DNA of 6,880 nucleotides from Hydrogenothermaceae bacterium (GCA_015490675.1 WFXI01000294.1:1-6880), one strand, 5' to 3'. Shown: positions 1 through 5,341, counted from the first letter of the stretch. A program made the numbers and translations. Notes: generated from the letters alone by a model not told the origin.

Positions 1-891
1 GGTCTAAAATGGAAAAAGGACTTTAATGTTGGTTACTCACCAGAAAGGGTAAATCCGGGGGACAAAAAACATACAATAGACAAAATCATAAAGGTTGTTG
101 CAGGAGACACTCCTGAGATAACAGAGTTTCTATCACAGCTTTACGGAAGCGTTATAACGGCTGGTATTCATAAAGCTCCTGACATAAAAACAGCAGAAGC
201 TGCAAAAGTAATAGAGAACACACAGAGAGATCTGAATATAGCCCTTATGAATGAGCTGTCTGTAATATTTAACAAAATGGGGATAGACACAAAAGCTGTT
301 TTAGAGGCAGCCTCAACAAAATGGAATTTCTTGAGATTTGAACCTGGGCTTGTGGGTGGGCATTGCATTAGTGTTGATCCTTATTATCTGACCTTTAAAG
401 CCCAGGCTATAGGACACCATCCTGAGGTTATTCTTGCAGGAAGAAGAATAAATGACTACATGGGTAAGTTTGTAGCAGAAAACACTGTCAAAAAACTGAT
501 AAAAGCAGGGAAGGCTGTAAAGGGAAGCAAGGTTTTGATATTAGGTCTAACCTTCAAAGAAAACATAGCAGACATAAGAAACACTAAAGTTATAGATGTT
601 TATAGAGAGCTAAAAGAATACGGAATAGATGTTTTTGTTTATGATCCATTTGCATATCCTGAAGAAGCGAAAGAGGAATACGGAATTGATTTGTTAGGAA
701 ACATAGAAGAAAAATCTCCCTATGATGCGATCATAGTAGCTGTAAAACACAGACCATTTATTGAAGAATTAGACTTTCAGAAATACAAAGAGCTGATGAA
801 AAAAGATGGAAAACCTGTTTTGATAGATATCAAAGGTTTATATAACAAAGAAAAAGCAATCAGAGAAGGATTCTTATACTGGAGATTATAA
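1..891 (+). CDS. tviB: UDP-N-acetylhexosamine 6-dehydrogenase (TviB/WbpA type), 5' end missing
   Basis: The frame is open from base 1 to a TAA at 889-891, giving 296 residues that lack the N-terminal Rossmann NAD-binding region. Family members have about 420-430 residues, so roughly the first 130 are outside the window. What remains covers the last part of the NAD domain (GYSPERVNPGD, fragment residues 11-21), the central helical domain, the catalytic loop LVGGHCISVDPYY with the thioester-forming Cys at fragment residue 122 (base 364), and the C-terminal UDP-binding domain (KVLILGLTFKENIADIRNTK). The terminal YWRL is typical of this subfamily, so the end is natural. These enzymes oxidise the C6 hydroxyl of UDP-GlcNAc or UDP-GalNAc to a carboxylate in two NAD-dependent steps in the cytoplasm, for capsule or O-antigen synthesis. 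The TviB/WbpA subfamily differs clearly from the Ugd at 5374-6546. The exact substrate cannot be read from the fragment. The first internal ATG (247) is not the start, because conserved sequence continues upstream of it. Confidence 0.93.
   Translation, partial: GLKWKKDFNVGYSPERVNPGDKKHTIDKIIKVVAGDTPEITEFLSQLYGSVITAGIHKAPDIKTAEAAKVIENTQRDLNIALMNELSVIFNKMGIDTKAVLEAASTKWNFLRFEPGLVGGHCISVDPYYLTFKAQAIGHHPEVILAGRRINDYMGKFVAENTVKKLIKAGKAVKGSKVLILGLTFKENIADIRNTKVIDVYRELKEYGIDVFVYDPFAYPEEAKEEYGIDLLGNIEEKSPYDAIIVAVKHRPFIEELDFQKYKELMKKDGKPVLIDIKGLYNKEKAIREGFLYWRL
881..884 (+). promoter_or_regulatory. Ribosome binding site in the tail of tviB, pointing at ATG 891
   Basis: GGAG lies 6 nt before an ATG that overlaps the tviB stop by one base (TAATG, 889-893). 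This spacing is ideal for translation re-initiation of a next gene in the operon. It is the main reason to believe a real gene once started here. Confidence 0.5.
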
Positions 892-944
892 TGGCTAACT
901 ATATCAAAAGTAAGGTTACCCCTAAAGAACTTGATAATAAATGA
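891..944 (+). pseudogene. 17-codon stub of a gene once coupled to tviB
   Basis: The ATG at 891 overlaps the tviB stop and has a good ribosome binding site, but the frame encodes only MANYIKSKVTPKELDNK before TGA at 942-944. A second frame (positions 1 mod 3) is open from 892 to a TAA at 1033-1035, with a TTG at 931, and runs antisense into the end of the minus-strand ATPase gene. Neither peptide is recognised. The simplest reading is the 5' remnant of a polysaccharide-locus gene cut off when the neighbouring accessory genes arrived. A genuine short leader peptide, or chance, remains possible. The rest of the 111-base gap up to 1002 shows no convincing terminator hairpin, although the two flanking genes converge here. 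Confidence 0.3.
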
Positions 945-1002
945 ATCCAAAACAATTTCAGACCTGATATTACAAAATAGATATTCAGAGAAATGGATAG
1001 AT

Positions 1003-2199
1003 TTAAAGTATAGACCTTATAGGAACTGCGTATAAATTCTTACCAAAAGGTAAAACTTTATCTCCATTATAAAAAACAACACCATATTTAATTAAATTTT
1101 TTATTTCTCTTATATTTTTAAAATCTTTATCTGATATAGTTTCTTTAGCTTTGACTTCTACTGCTATAAACTCATTTTTGTATTTAATCAAAAAATCAAT
1201 CTCTTTTTTATCTAAAGTTCTGTAAAAATAAATTTCAGCAGGAAACCAGCTGTATTTAGCATGTTTAAGAAATTCATTAAATACAAAGGTTTCAAAAATA
1301 GAACCTGCATAGGAGCTGGATAACAACTCTTCTTTTGAGGTAATCCCCAAAAGATAACATAGTAAACCCGTATCATTAAAGTATATTTTGGGGCTCTTTA
1401 CAAATCTTTTTCCTATATTTTGACTAAAAGGTTTTAAAATCGTTATCTGGTAAATAAGCTGCAGTAGATTTAAATAATTGTCCAGAGTTTTACCATCAAT
1501 CCCTGTTATCTGGGATATTTTAGATTTGTTTAGTATATTTCCAGAATACGAAGCCAAAACATGAAGTAAATTCAAAAATTTGTCAATATTTCTTATCTCT
1601 CCAATTTCAATAACATCTTTTTCTATATATGTGCTTACATAAGAACTGAACCATATATATCTCATCTTTTCAGTTTTTATTTTGTGAATCTCAGGAAATC
1701 CCCCTTTTAATATAAACTCCCAGATATCTAAATCTAATGTGTTTTTTTGCTCTAAAAACTTACCTGTAAATAATTTTTCTATTAGATTTTCTTTTTTATT
1801 TTGAATTTCATAGATACTTAGAGGATATAACTCAAAAATAGCCAACCTCCCTGCAAGGCTTTCCTTTACAGTAGAAAATTTAAGTAAGTTTATAGAACCT
1901 GTCAGTATAAACTGATTAGGTTTCCTATTTTTGTCTATTTTTTGTTTTATAACATTAAATATTTCGGGAACTTTTTGAACTTCATCTAAAATAACAGGAA
2001 GTTCTAAACTATTTATGAATCCATTAGGATCATTTTTTGCTGATAAATAAGCATTAATGTCATCAAAGGTTACATAATTATTGGCTAATTCCATGGAAAG
2101 CGTAGATTTACCTACTTGTCTTGCCCCTGCGATAAATATAGCAGGGAACTCCTGGATAGCTTCTTTTAATATTGGTTTTAATAATCTTTTAAATTTCAT
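1003..2199 (-). CDS. AAA_14/DUF4143 family ATPase
   Basis: The 398-residue protein has the length and domain order of the AAA_14 plus DUF4143 family. Residues 25-33 (GARQVGKST) are the Walker A loop, ELPVILDE at 66-73 is Walker B, FILTGS at 97-102 is a sensor-1-like strand, and AGR at 116-118 may hold a trans-acting arginine. Residues 224-250 (starting SKISQITGIDGKTL at 225) look like a winged helix-turn-helix. The C-terminal region carries EID (333-335) and EVK (348-350), matching the degenerate PD-(D/E)XK-like core of DUF4143. No signal peptide or membrane segment is seen, so it is presumably cytoplasmic. The family is common and often horizontally transferred; its cellular role is not established, though mobile-element or defence links are often proposed. 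The ATG start at 2199 is supported by GGGAG (plus-strand positions 2207-2211) 7 nt upstream. It is divergent from the Uma2-MNT-HEPN operon, with 120 bases between start codons, and convergent with tviB. Confidence 0.9.
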   Translation of the reverse strand: MKFKRLLKPILKEAIQEFPAIFIAGARQVGKSTLSMELANNYVTFDDINAYLSAKNDPNGFINSLELPVILDEVQKVPEIFNVIKQKIDKNRKPNQFILTGSINLLKFSTVKESLAGRLAIFELYPLSIYEIQNKKENLIEKLFTGKFLEQKNTLDLDIWEFILKGGFPEIHKIKTEKMRYIWFSSYVSTYIEKDVIEIGEIRNIDKFLNLLHVLASYSGNILNKSKISQITGIDGKTLDNYLNLLQLIYQITILKPFSQNIGKRFVKSPKIYFNDTGLLCYLLGITSKEELLSSSYAGSIFETFVFNEFLKHAKYSWFPAEIYFYRTLDKKEIDFLIKYKNEFIAVEVKAKETISDKDFKNIREIKNLIKYGVVFYNGDKVLPFGKNLYAVPIRSIL

Positions 2200-2202
2200 G
2201 AC

Positions 2203-2229
2203 TATACTCCCTAAAATTTAGGGATTATA
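2203..2229. promoter_or_regulatory. 27-bp near-perfect palindrome, candidate operator
   Basis: The core arms TCCCTAAA (2208-2215) and TTTAGGGA (2217-2224) are exact inverted repeats around one central A (2216). Symmetry continues outward with TATA (2203-2206) and TATA (2226-2229), giving 13-bp arms with one mismatched pair (2207/2225). A related half-site, AAATTTCAGGAATT, starts at 2236, 22 bases (about two helical turns) from the AAATTTAGGGATT that starts at 2214. The palindrome covers the predicted -10 of the ATPase gene and its ribosome binding site, so a bound dimer should block that promoter. The binding protein is unknown. The ATPase's own winged-helix region is one candidate (inference). 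Confidence 0.55.
2224..2229 (-). promoter_or_regulatory. Predicted -10 box of the ATPase gene
   Basis: On the minus strand these six bases read TATAAT, a perfect sigma-70 type -10, about 25 bases before the ATG at 2199. No good -35 sits at 17 bases; TTGCAA at 2250-2255 would need a 20-base spacer. The box forms the outer part of the palindrome at 2203-2229. The predicted transcript would begin near 2217, leaving a leader of under 20 bases. Confidence 0.4.
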
Positions 2230-2249
2230 ATACGTAAATTTCAGGAATT

Positions 2250-2283
2250 TTGCAAGTTTGTTTTCTAATCCGAAAGCTATAAT
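2250..2283 (+). promoter_or_regulatory. Predicted promoter of the Uma2-MNT-HEPN operon
   Basis: A perfect TATAAT lies at 2278-2283, about 36 bases before the preferred ATG at 2320, so transcription would begin near 2290. The -35 is weak: AGTTTG at 2255-2260 has the right 17-base spacing but a poor match, while TTGCAA at 2250-2255 matches better but leaves 22 bases. A weak -35 may mean activator dependence. It is back to back with the ATPase promoter, so the candidate operator could influence both. Confidence 0.4.
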
Positions 2284-2319
2284 ATTATTCTTATAAATCT
2301 CAATAAACTGGTGGAAAAA

Positions 2320-2934
2320 ATGAGTTTAGAAGTGAAAGAAAAAACCAAAAAAGGAAGAAAAAGAGTTCCCAGGGAACTTATATATGAAATGAGATACGGT
2401 AGTCCAATATATTACAGAGATTATGACAAGGTTTTAAGCGGGGAGAAAACTCTGGAGGAAGTTATGGGGAGCAGTAAATTACAGGCATTTATAATAGCTT
2501 TGATAATAAGATACTTATCTTCAAAACTTGACAGGAATAAATATCTGATTCTAACCAACGAAGCAGGCTTTCAATGGGCACCAAGAACATGGAGAAATCT
2601 TGACATCGCTATATTTAACAAAAACAAACTCCTTAAAGAAGGGATTAATGATAAATATGCAAAAACTCCTCCAGAGGTTGTAATTGAAGTTGACTCAAAG
2701 GCAGATTTAAGGAAATATGGAGACTTCATGAACTATTCACGGGAGAAAACACAGGATTTATTAAATGCCGGAGTTAAAAAGGTCATCTGGTACACAACCT
2801 TTGACAAAAAGGTAATGGTAGCAGAAAAAGGTAAAAGATGGTTTATAACAGACTGGAATGATACTATAGACATAATAGATGATATCAAACTAAACCTTGA
2901 TGAACTTCTAAAAGCAGAAGGGATAAAAGAGTAA
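2320..2934 (+). CDS. Uma2 family (DUF820) PD-(D/E)XK-like nuclease protein
   Basis: The protein has 204 residues from ATG 2320. An in-frame GTG at 2311 would add three residues, but GGTGG at 2310-2314 is better placed as the ribosome binding site of the ATG, 5 nt away. Numbering from the GTG, the Uma2 core shows as RNLDIAIFNK (Asp98) and PPEVVIEVDSK (Glu126 and Lys130), followed by LNAGVKKVIWYTTFDKK. The last segment matches the family's GVxxxW strand after the active site. These acidic and Lys positions correspond to the PD-(D/E)XK metal-binding set, so catalytic competence is plausible. The N-terminus (residues 9-19) is strongly basic. Uma2 proteins are very common in cyanobacteria and some thermophiles, but substrate and role are not established; endonuclease is a fold-based label. 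The stop overlaps the ATG of the first nucleotidyltransferase by one base (TAATG), so it is very likely translated as part of the same operon. Confidence 0.85.
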   Translation: MSLEVKEKTKKGRKRVPRELIYEMRYGSPIYYRDYDKVLSGEKTLEEVMGSSKLQAFIIALIIRYLSSKLDRNKYLILTNEAGFQWAPRTWRNLDIAIFNKNKLLKEGINDKYAKTPPEVVIEVDSKADLRKYGDFMNYSREKTQDLLNAGVKKVIWYTTFDKKVMVAEKGKRWFITDWNDTIDIIDDIKLNLDELLKAEGIKE

Positions 2935-3254
2935 TGAAAACAAAAGAATTAAAAACTATTCGTCTTACAGAATATGAACTGAAAGCCATAAAAGATACAG
3001 CTAAGGAAATTTTTGGAAATAAAGCAAAGGTCTGGCTTTTTGGCTCGCGAGTTAACCCAAAGCTAAAAGGCGGAGATATTGATATCTACATTGAAATCCC
3101 TGATACAAAAGACTGGTTAGATAAAAAAATTGATTATTTGGTAAAACTAAAACAAAAAATTGGAGATCAGAAAATAGATCTGGTGTTAAAACCTTACAAC
3201 TGTCAGGAAGATATATGTATTGAGGCAAAGAAAACAGGGGTAAGGCTGATTTGA
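2934..3254 (+). CDS. MNT-domain nucleotidyltransferase (MntA-like antitoxin), module 1
   Basis: This 106-residue minimal nucleotidyltransferase of the polymerase-beta fold has the active-site signature GS (37-38), nine residues, then D48-I-D50 within LKGGDID, plus the third acidic residue D82 in QKIDLV. All three metal ligands are present. Residues 17-28 (KAIKDTAKEIFG) form the usual first helix. In the characterised HepT/MntA pair, MntA transfers AMP from ATP to the Tyr of the HEPN R-x4-H-x-Y motif and so silences the toxin; that activity is inferred here. ATG 2934 overlaps the Uma2 stop, with AAGGG at 2918-2922 as an upstream binding site. Its stop overlaps the start of the module 1 HEPN gene. 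It is closely similar to the module 2 nucleotidyltransferase, sharing the C-terminal PYNC and IEAKKTG motifs. Confidence 0.9.
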   Translation: MKTKELKTIRLTEYELKAIKDTAKEIFGNKAKVWLFGSRVNPKLKGGDIDIYIEIPDTKDWLDKKIDYLVKLKQKIGDQKIDLVLKPYNCQEDICIEAKKTGVRLI

Positions 3255-3706
3255 ATTCAGAACTGAAATACAGAAAATCTTATGAAGAAACCCAAAAACA
3301 TATAGATAGATTAAAAAAAGCCTTTGAAATTTTAAAATCAAAAAATCTAACACCTCTTGACAGGGAAAAAGTAGAGAAAATACTAAATGACGAATACTTA
3401 ACTGCTATATTAGACCAGATAGTCTATAGATACTCAAAACTTCAGGACTCTTTATCAAAACTAATCAGAAATTATCTTTATCTGAAAGGGGAAAACGTAG
3501 AAAACTTAACAATGATTGATGTTTTGAACAAAGCTGAAAAGTTTGAAATAGGCATAAATAAAGAAAAATGGCTCAAACTCAGAGAATTAAGAAATATACT
3601 TGTCCATGAGTATGAAGATGAAAAATCAAAAATTGCAGAAACATTAAATAAAATCTATAAAGAACTTGATTATTTTAAAAACCTTTTAGAGAAGTTGAAA
3701 TTATAA
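3251..3706 (+). CDS. HEPN-domain protein (HepT-like RNase toxin), module 1
   Basis: This 151-residue, predicted all-helical, Lys/Glu-rich protein ends its catalytic helix with LRELRNILVHEY, the R114-x4-H119-x-Y121 motif of HEPN ribonucleases. It belongs to the small-HEPN type that pairs with MNT proteins (the HI0074/HepT group). In known systems the HEPN dimer cleaves RNA with the Arg and His, and the Tyr is the residue AMPylated by the partner MNT; both roles are predicted here. The start is a TTG at 3251, within TTGA, sharing four bases with the end of the nucleotidyltransferase gene; TAAGG at 3241-3245 lies 5 nt upstream. No in-frame ATG occurs near this position. A TTG start and translational coupling should keep toxin synthesis low and tied to the antitoxin. 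Residues 60-67 (RYSKLQDS) resemble RFSKMQDT in the module 2 HEPN, although the rest is strongly diverged. Confidence 0.87.
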   Translation: MNSELKYRKSYEETQKHIDRLKKAFEILKSKNLTPLDREKVEKILNDEYLTAILDQIVYRYSKLQDSLSKLIRNYLYLKGENVENLTMIDVLNKAEKFEIGINKEKWLKLRELRNILVHEYEDEKSKIAETLNKIYKELDYFKNLLEKLKL

Positions 3707-3710
3707 AACA

Positions 3711-3714
3711 GAGG
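3711..3714 (+). promoter_or_regulatory. Ribosome binding site fixing the TTG start of MNT module 2
   Basis: GAGG lies 8 nt before the TTG at 3723, in the 16-base gap after the module 1 HEPN stop. No ATG or GTG in this frame precedes the conserved RLTEEEIKAIK helix, so the TTG is the only reasonable start. Confidence 0.5.
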
Positions 3715-3722
3715 CTTAAAAG

Positions 3723-4049
3723 TTGGAAGATTTAAAACAAAAAAATATACGCCTGACAGAAGAAGAGATAAAAGCTATAAAAGACACAGCAAAAGAAATC
3801 TTTGGCAAAAACTCAAGGCTATGGATATTCGGAAGCAGAGTAAACCCTGAGCTAAAAGGTGGAGATATTGACCTTTATATTGAAATTCCTGATTATAAAG
3901 AAACAGATCTTTTCAAGAAAAAGATAAAATTTTTAATTAAACTTGAAGAAAGGATAGGAGAACAAAAAATAGATCTGATAGTTGCTCCCTATAACTGCAA
4001 GGAATTTTATTGCATAGAGGCAAAAAAGACAGGAATAAGGATATTATGA
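3723..4049 (+). CDS. MNT-domain nucleotidyltransferase (MntA-like antitoxin), module 2
   Basis: The 108-residue protein is a close paralogue of the module 1 nucleotidyltransferase. The two align end to end, with two extra residues here around position 60 (DYKETDLFKKK). The active site is complete: GS at 37-38, D48-I-D50, and D84 in QKIDLI. The shared C-terminus (APYNC, CIEAKKTG) is absent from module 3, so modules 1 and 2 form a subgroup. The expected reaction is AMP transfer to the Tyr of a HEPN partner. It begins with TTG 3723 and ends in ATGA at 4046-4049, overlapping the ATG of the second HEPN gene. Because the two nucleotidyltransferases are so alike while their HEPN partners differ, one may be able to act on both toxins. 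Confidence 0.9.
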   Translation: MEDLKQKNIRLTEEEIKAIKDTAKEIFGKNSRLWIFGSRVNPELKGGDIDLYIEIPDYKETDLFKKKIKFLIKLEERIGEQKIDLIVAPYNCKEFYCIEAKKTGIRIL

Positions 4050-4495
4050 AAGATATAAAACTTGTTTTACAAGAGATAGATAAGCATGAAGAAAGATTAA
4101 GGTATGTTGTAGATAAGATAAAAAGCTGGCATGAGTTAAATACAGAAATCCTGAATGATCCAGAAAAAGTAGAAACAATAGATGCTTTTTTATTCAGGTT
4201 TTCAAAAATGCAGGACACAATGGGAGAAAAATTATTTCCTTTAATTCTGGAAATTCTTGGAGAAGAATCAAGAAACAAACCGTTTATAGATATAATAAAC
4301 AGGCTTGAGCAGTTAGAAATTTTACCTTCAGCAAATAAATGGAAAGAATTAAGAAAAATAAGAAACCTGTTAATACATACTTATCCATGGGAACAGGAAA
4401 TTTTAATAAAAGAACTTAAGGAGGCTATTAGAGCTTCAGAAGAGCTAATAAAAGTTTATGATGGTATAAAGGGTAAAATCAAACCTTACTTATAA
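4046..4495 (+). CDS. HEPN-domain protein (HepT-like RNase toxin), module 2
   Basis: ATG 4046 is chosen over an in-frame ATG at 4010. It gives the same 4-base ATGA overlap as the other modules, with AAGG at 4037-4040 5 nt upstream, and the earlier start would add 12 residues encoded inside the nucleotidyltransferase gene. The resulting 149-residue helical protein contains KELRKIRNLLIHTYP, with the HEPN motif R106-x4-H111-x-Y113, so both the RNase residues and the AMPylation-target Tyr are present. RFSKMQDT (51-58) aligns with the module 1 HEPN. The catalytic helix ends in HTYPWE here, against HEYEDE and HEYIQE in the other two modules. RNase toxin activity neutralised by the upstream MNT is inferred from the family. 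Confidence 0.88.
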   Translation: MKDIKLVLQEIDKHEERLRYVVDKIKSWHELNTEILNDPEKVETIDAFLFRFSKMQDTMGEKLFPLILEILGEESRNKPFIDIINRLEQLEILPSANKWKELRKIRNLLIHTYPWEQEILIKELKEAIRASEELIKVYDGIKGKIKPYL

Positions 4496-4530
4496 ATAGA
4501 TCTTTGTTTTCCGAAAAAGTTAGATATACA

Positions 4531-4537
4531 AGGAGTG
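4531..4537 (+). promoter_or_regulatory. Ribosome binding site fixing the ATG start of MNT module 3
   Basis: AGGAGTG, with AGGAG ending 4 nt before ATG 4540, is the strongest ribosome binding site in the accessory operon. It rules out the longer in-frame TTG start at 4504, which has no binding site. The 44-base gap before this gene holds no convincing promoter. Confidence 0.6.
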
Positions 4538-4539
4538 AA

Positions 4540-4842
4540 ATGAGTACCGAATTAAAGGTAAGACTTTCAAAAGAAGAGATAAAAACAATTAAGAACATAA
4601 TAAAAAAATATGATCCAGAAGCAAGAATTATCCTTTTTGGAAGCAGAACACAACTGGACAAAAAAGGTGGAGATATAGATCTTTTGATAATCTCAAAGAA
4701 AATTGACTACAAAAAAAGAAGAAAAATATCTGTAGATCTGCAACTGGCATTGGGAGAGCGAAAAATAGATATAATAATAACAGACAATCCAGAAAAAACA
4801 GAGTTTACAAAAACTGCATACAAATACGGAGTTGAGATTTGA
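4540..4842 (+). CDS. MNT-domain nucleotidyltransferase (MntA-like antitoxin), module 3
   Basis: The 100-residue minimal nucleotidyltransferase has GS (34-35), nine residues, D45-I-D47 in KKGGDIDLL, and D77 in ERKIDIII, so the three metal-binding acids are intact. It shares fold and motif spacing with modules 1 and 2 but lacks their PYNC/IEAKKTG tail, ending in KTAYKYGVEI. It is therefore an older duplicate or an independently acquired pair. Unlike modules 1 and 2, where a 1-base overlap or a 16-base gap precedes the nucleotidyltransferase, this gene has a 44-base leader and a strong binding site. Its stop (TGA 4840-4842) overlaps the TTG of the third HEPN gene. The predicted role is AMPylation of that HEPN. 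Confidence 0.9.
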   Translation: MSTELKVRLSKEEIKTIKNIIKKYDPEARIILFGSRTQLDKKGGDIDLLIISKKIDYKKRRKISVDLQLALGERKIDIIITDNPEKTEFTKTAYKYGVEI

Positions 4843-5291
4843 CAAGAGAAGAAACAATAAAGATCTTCTGTGAAAATCTGGATCTTCTGGAAAAAAACCT
4901 TAAATGGCTAAAAAAATCATATGAAAAAGCAAAAAACATAGATTTAAATAAAGAGTTATCTGAAGAAGATTTGGAAGTTTTTGAAACCTTGTCAAACAGG
5001 TTTGGTAGAACAATTGATATCCTAATAAATAAAATTTTAAGAGGTCTTGACATAATAGAGCTTGAAGACATAAGCCGTAAACTTGACATTGTAATAAGGG
5101 CTGAAAAAAGAGGGTTTGTTGACGATTACAAAATTCTTATTGAAATGAAAGATTTAAGGAATGAACTTGTACATGAATACATTCAGGAAAACTTATTGGA
5201 AAAATTTAAAGAGGTTTTAGAATATACTCCTAAGCTGTTTGATATTGCCAACAAATTGAAAAATTATGTTAGAAAAATGAAGTACTGTTAA
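4839..5291 (+). CDS. HEPN-domain protein (HepT-like RNase toxin), module 3
   Basis: The 150-residue helical protein carries MKDLRNELVHEY, the motif R107-x4-H112-x-Y114, so the predicted RNase residues and the Tyr modified by MNT partners are all present. The start is TTG 4839 within TTGA, overlapping the nucleotidyltransferase stop by 4 bases as in module 1, with GGAG (4828-4831) 7 nt upstream. Overall sequence outside the motif is far from the other two HEPN proteins. It is the last gene of the accessory operon; an 82-base gap with its own predicted promoter separates it from ugd. No clear rho-independent terminator follows, so read-through into ugd is possible. Confidence 0.87.
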   Translation: MTREETIKIFCENLDLLEKNLKWLKKSYEKAKNIDLNKELSEEDLEVFETLSNRFGRTIDILINKILRGLDIIELEDISRKLDIVIRAEKRGFVDDYKILIEMKDLRNELVHEYIQENLLEKFKEVLEYTPKLFDIANKLKNYVRKMKYC

Positions 5292-5311
5292 GATAAAAGT
5301 ATTGATTTGTG

Positions 5312-5341
5312 TTGAACAGAATTTAACAAATAAAGTAAAAT
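5312..5341 (+). promoter_or_regulatory. Predicted promoter of ugd
   Basis: TTGAAC (5312-5317) and TAAAAT (5336-5341) are separated by 18 bases, a fair sigma-70 type promoter. Transcription would begin near 5348, leaving about 26 bases of leader that includes the GGAGGG binding site. This would let ugd and cysQ be expressed independently of the toxin-antitoxin genes. Confidence 0.4.

Larger units (their letters stand above)
2934..5291 (+). repeat. Tandem array of three MNT-HEPN gene modules
   Basis: The module MNT then HEPN occurs three times in a row: 2934-3706, 3723-4495 and 4540-5291. Each has the same order and the same 4-base overlap within the pair. Modules 1 and 2 have nearly identical nucleotidyltransferases, with runs such as KAIKDTAKEIFG, FGSRVNP, LKGGDID and YIEIPD shared exactly. 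They are separated by only 16 bases, which points to a tandem duplication. Module 3 is clearly more divergent in both genes and sits 44 bases downstream. The similarity is protein-level homology and not a recent exact DNA repeat, because synonymous changes are frequent. Confidence 0.8.

Noticed and set aside
920..926. CCCTAAA near the 3' side of the ATPase gene, matching one arm of the palindrome at its 5' side, as possible insertion end repeats
   Set aside because: Only seven bases match, with no extended similarity, no second arm and no target-site duplication; chance is sufficient in AT-rich DNA.
4010..4045. Upstream ATG extending the second HEPN protein by 12 residues
   Set aside because: The extension lies inside the MNT2 gene, and the ATGA overlap at 4046 with AAGG 5 nt upstream matches the layout of the other modules.
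3937..4278. Minus-strand open frame across the MNT2/HEPN2 junction
   Set aside because: It lies wholly antisense to two genes with clear family motifs, has low-complexity Ser/Phe/Leu composition and no recognisable domain. The other minus-strand frames opposite plus-strand genes were rejected for the same reason.
4504..4539. Longer N-terminus of the module 3 MNT from TTG 4504, or a promoter in this gap (TTGTTT/TATACA)
   Set aside because: The TTG has no ribosome binding site, while ATG 4540 has AGGAGTG. The promoter-like boxes have a 15-base spacer and would put the transcript start almost on the ATG.
5306..5330. Possible hairpin TTTGT...ACAAA after the third HEPN gene, as a terminator
   Set aside because: The stem is only five A/T-rich pairs with mismatches beyond, and it overlaps the better-supported ugd promoter; there is no GC stem or T-run.
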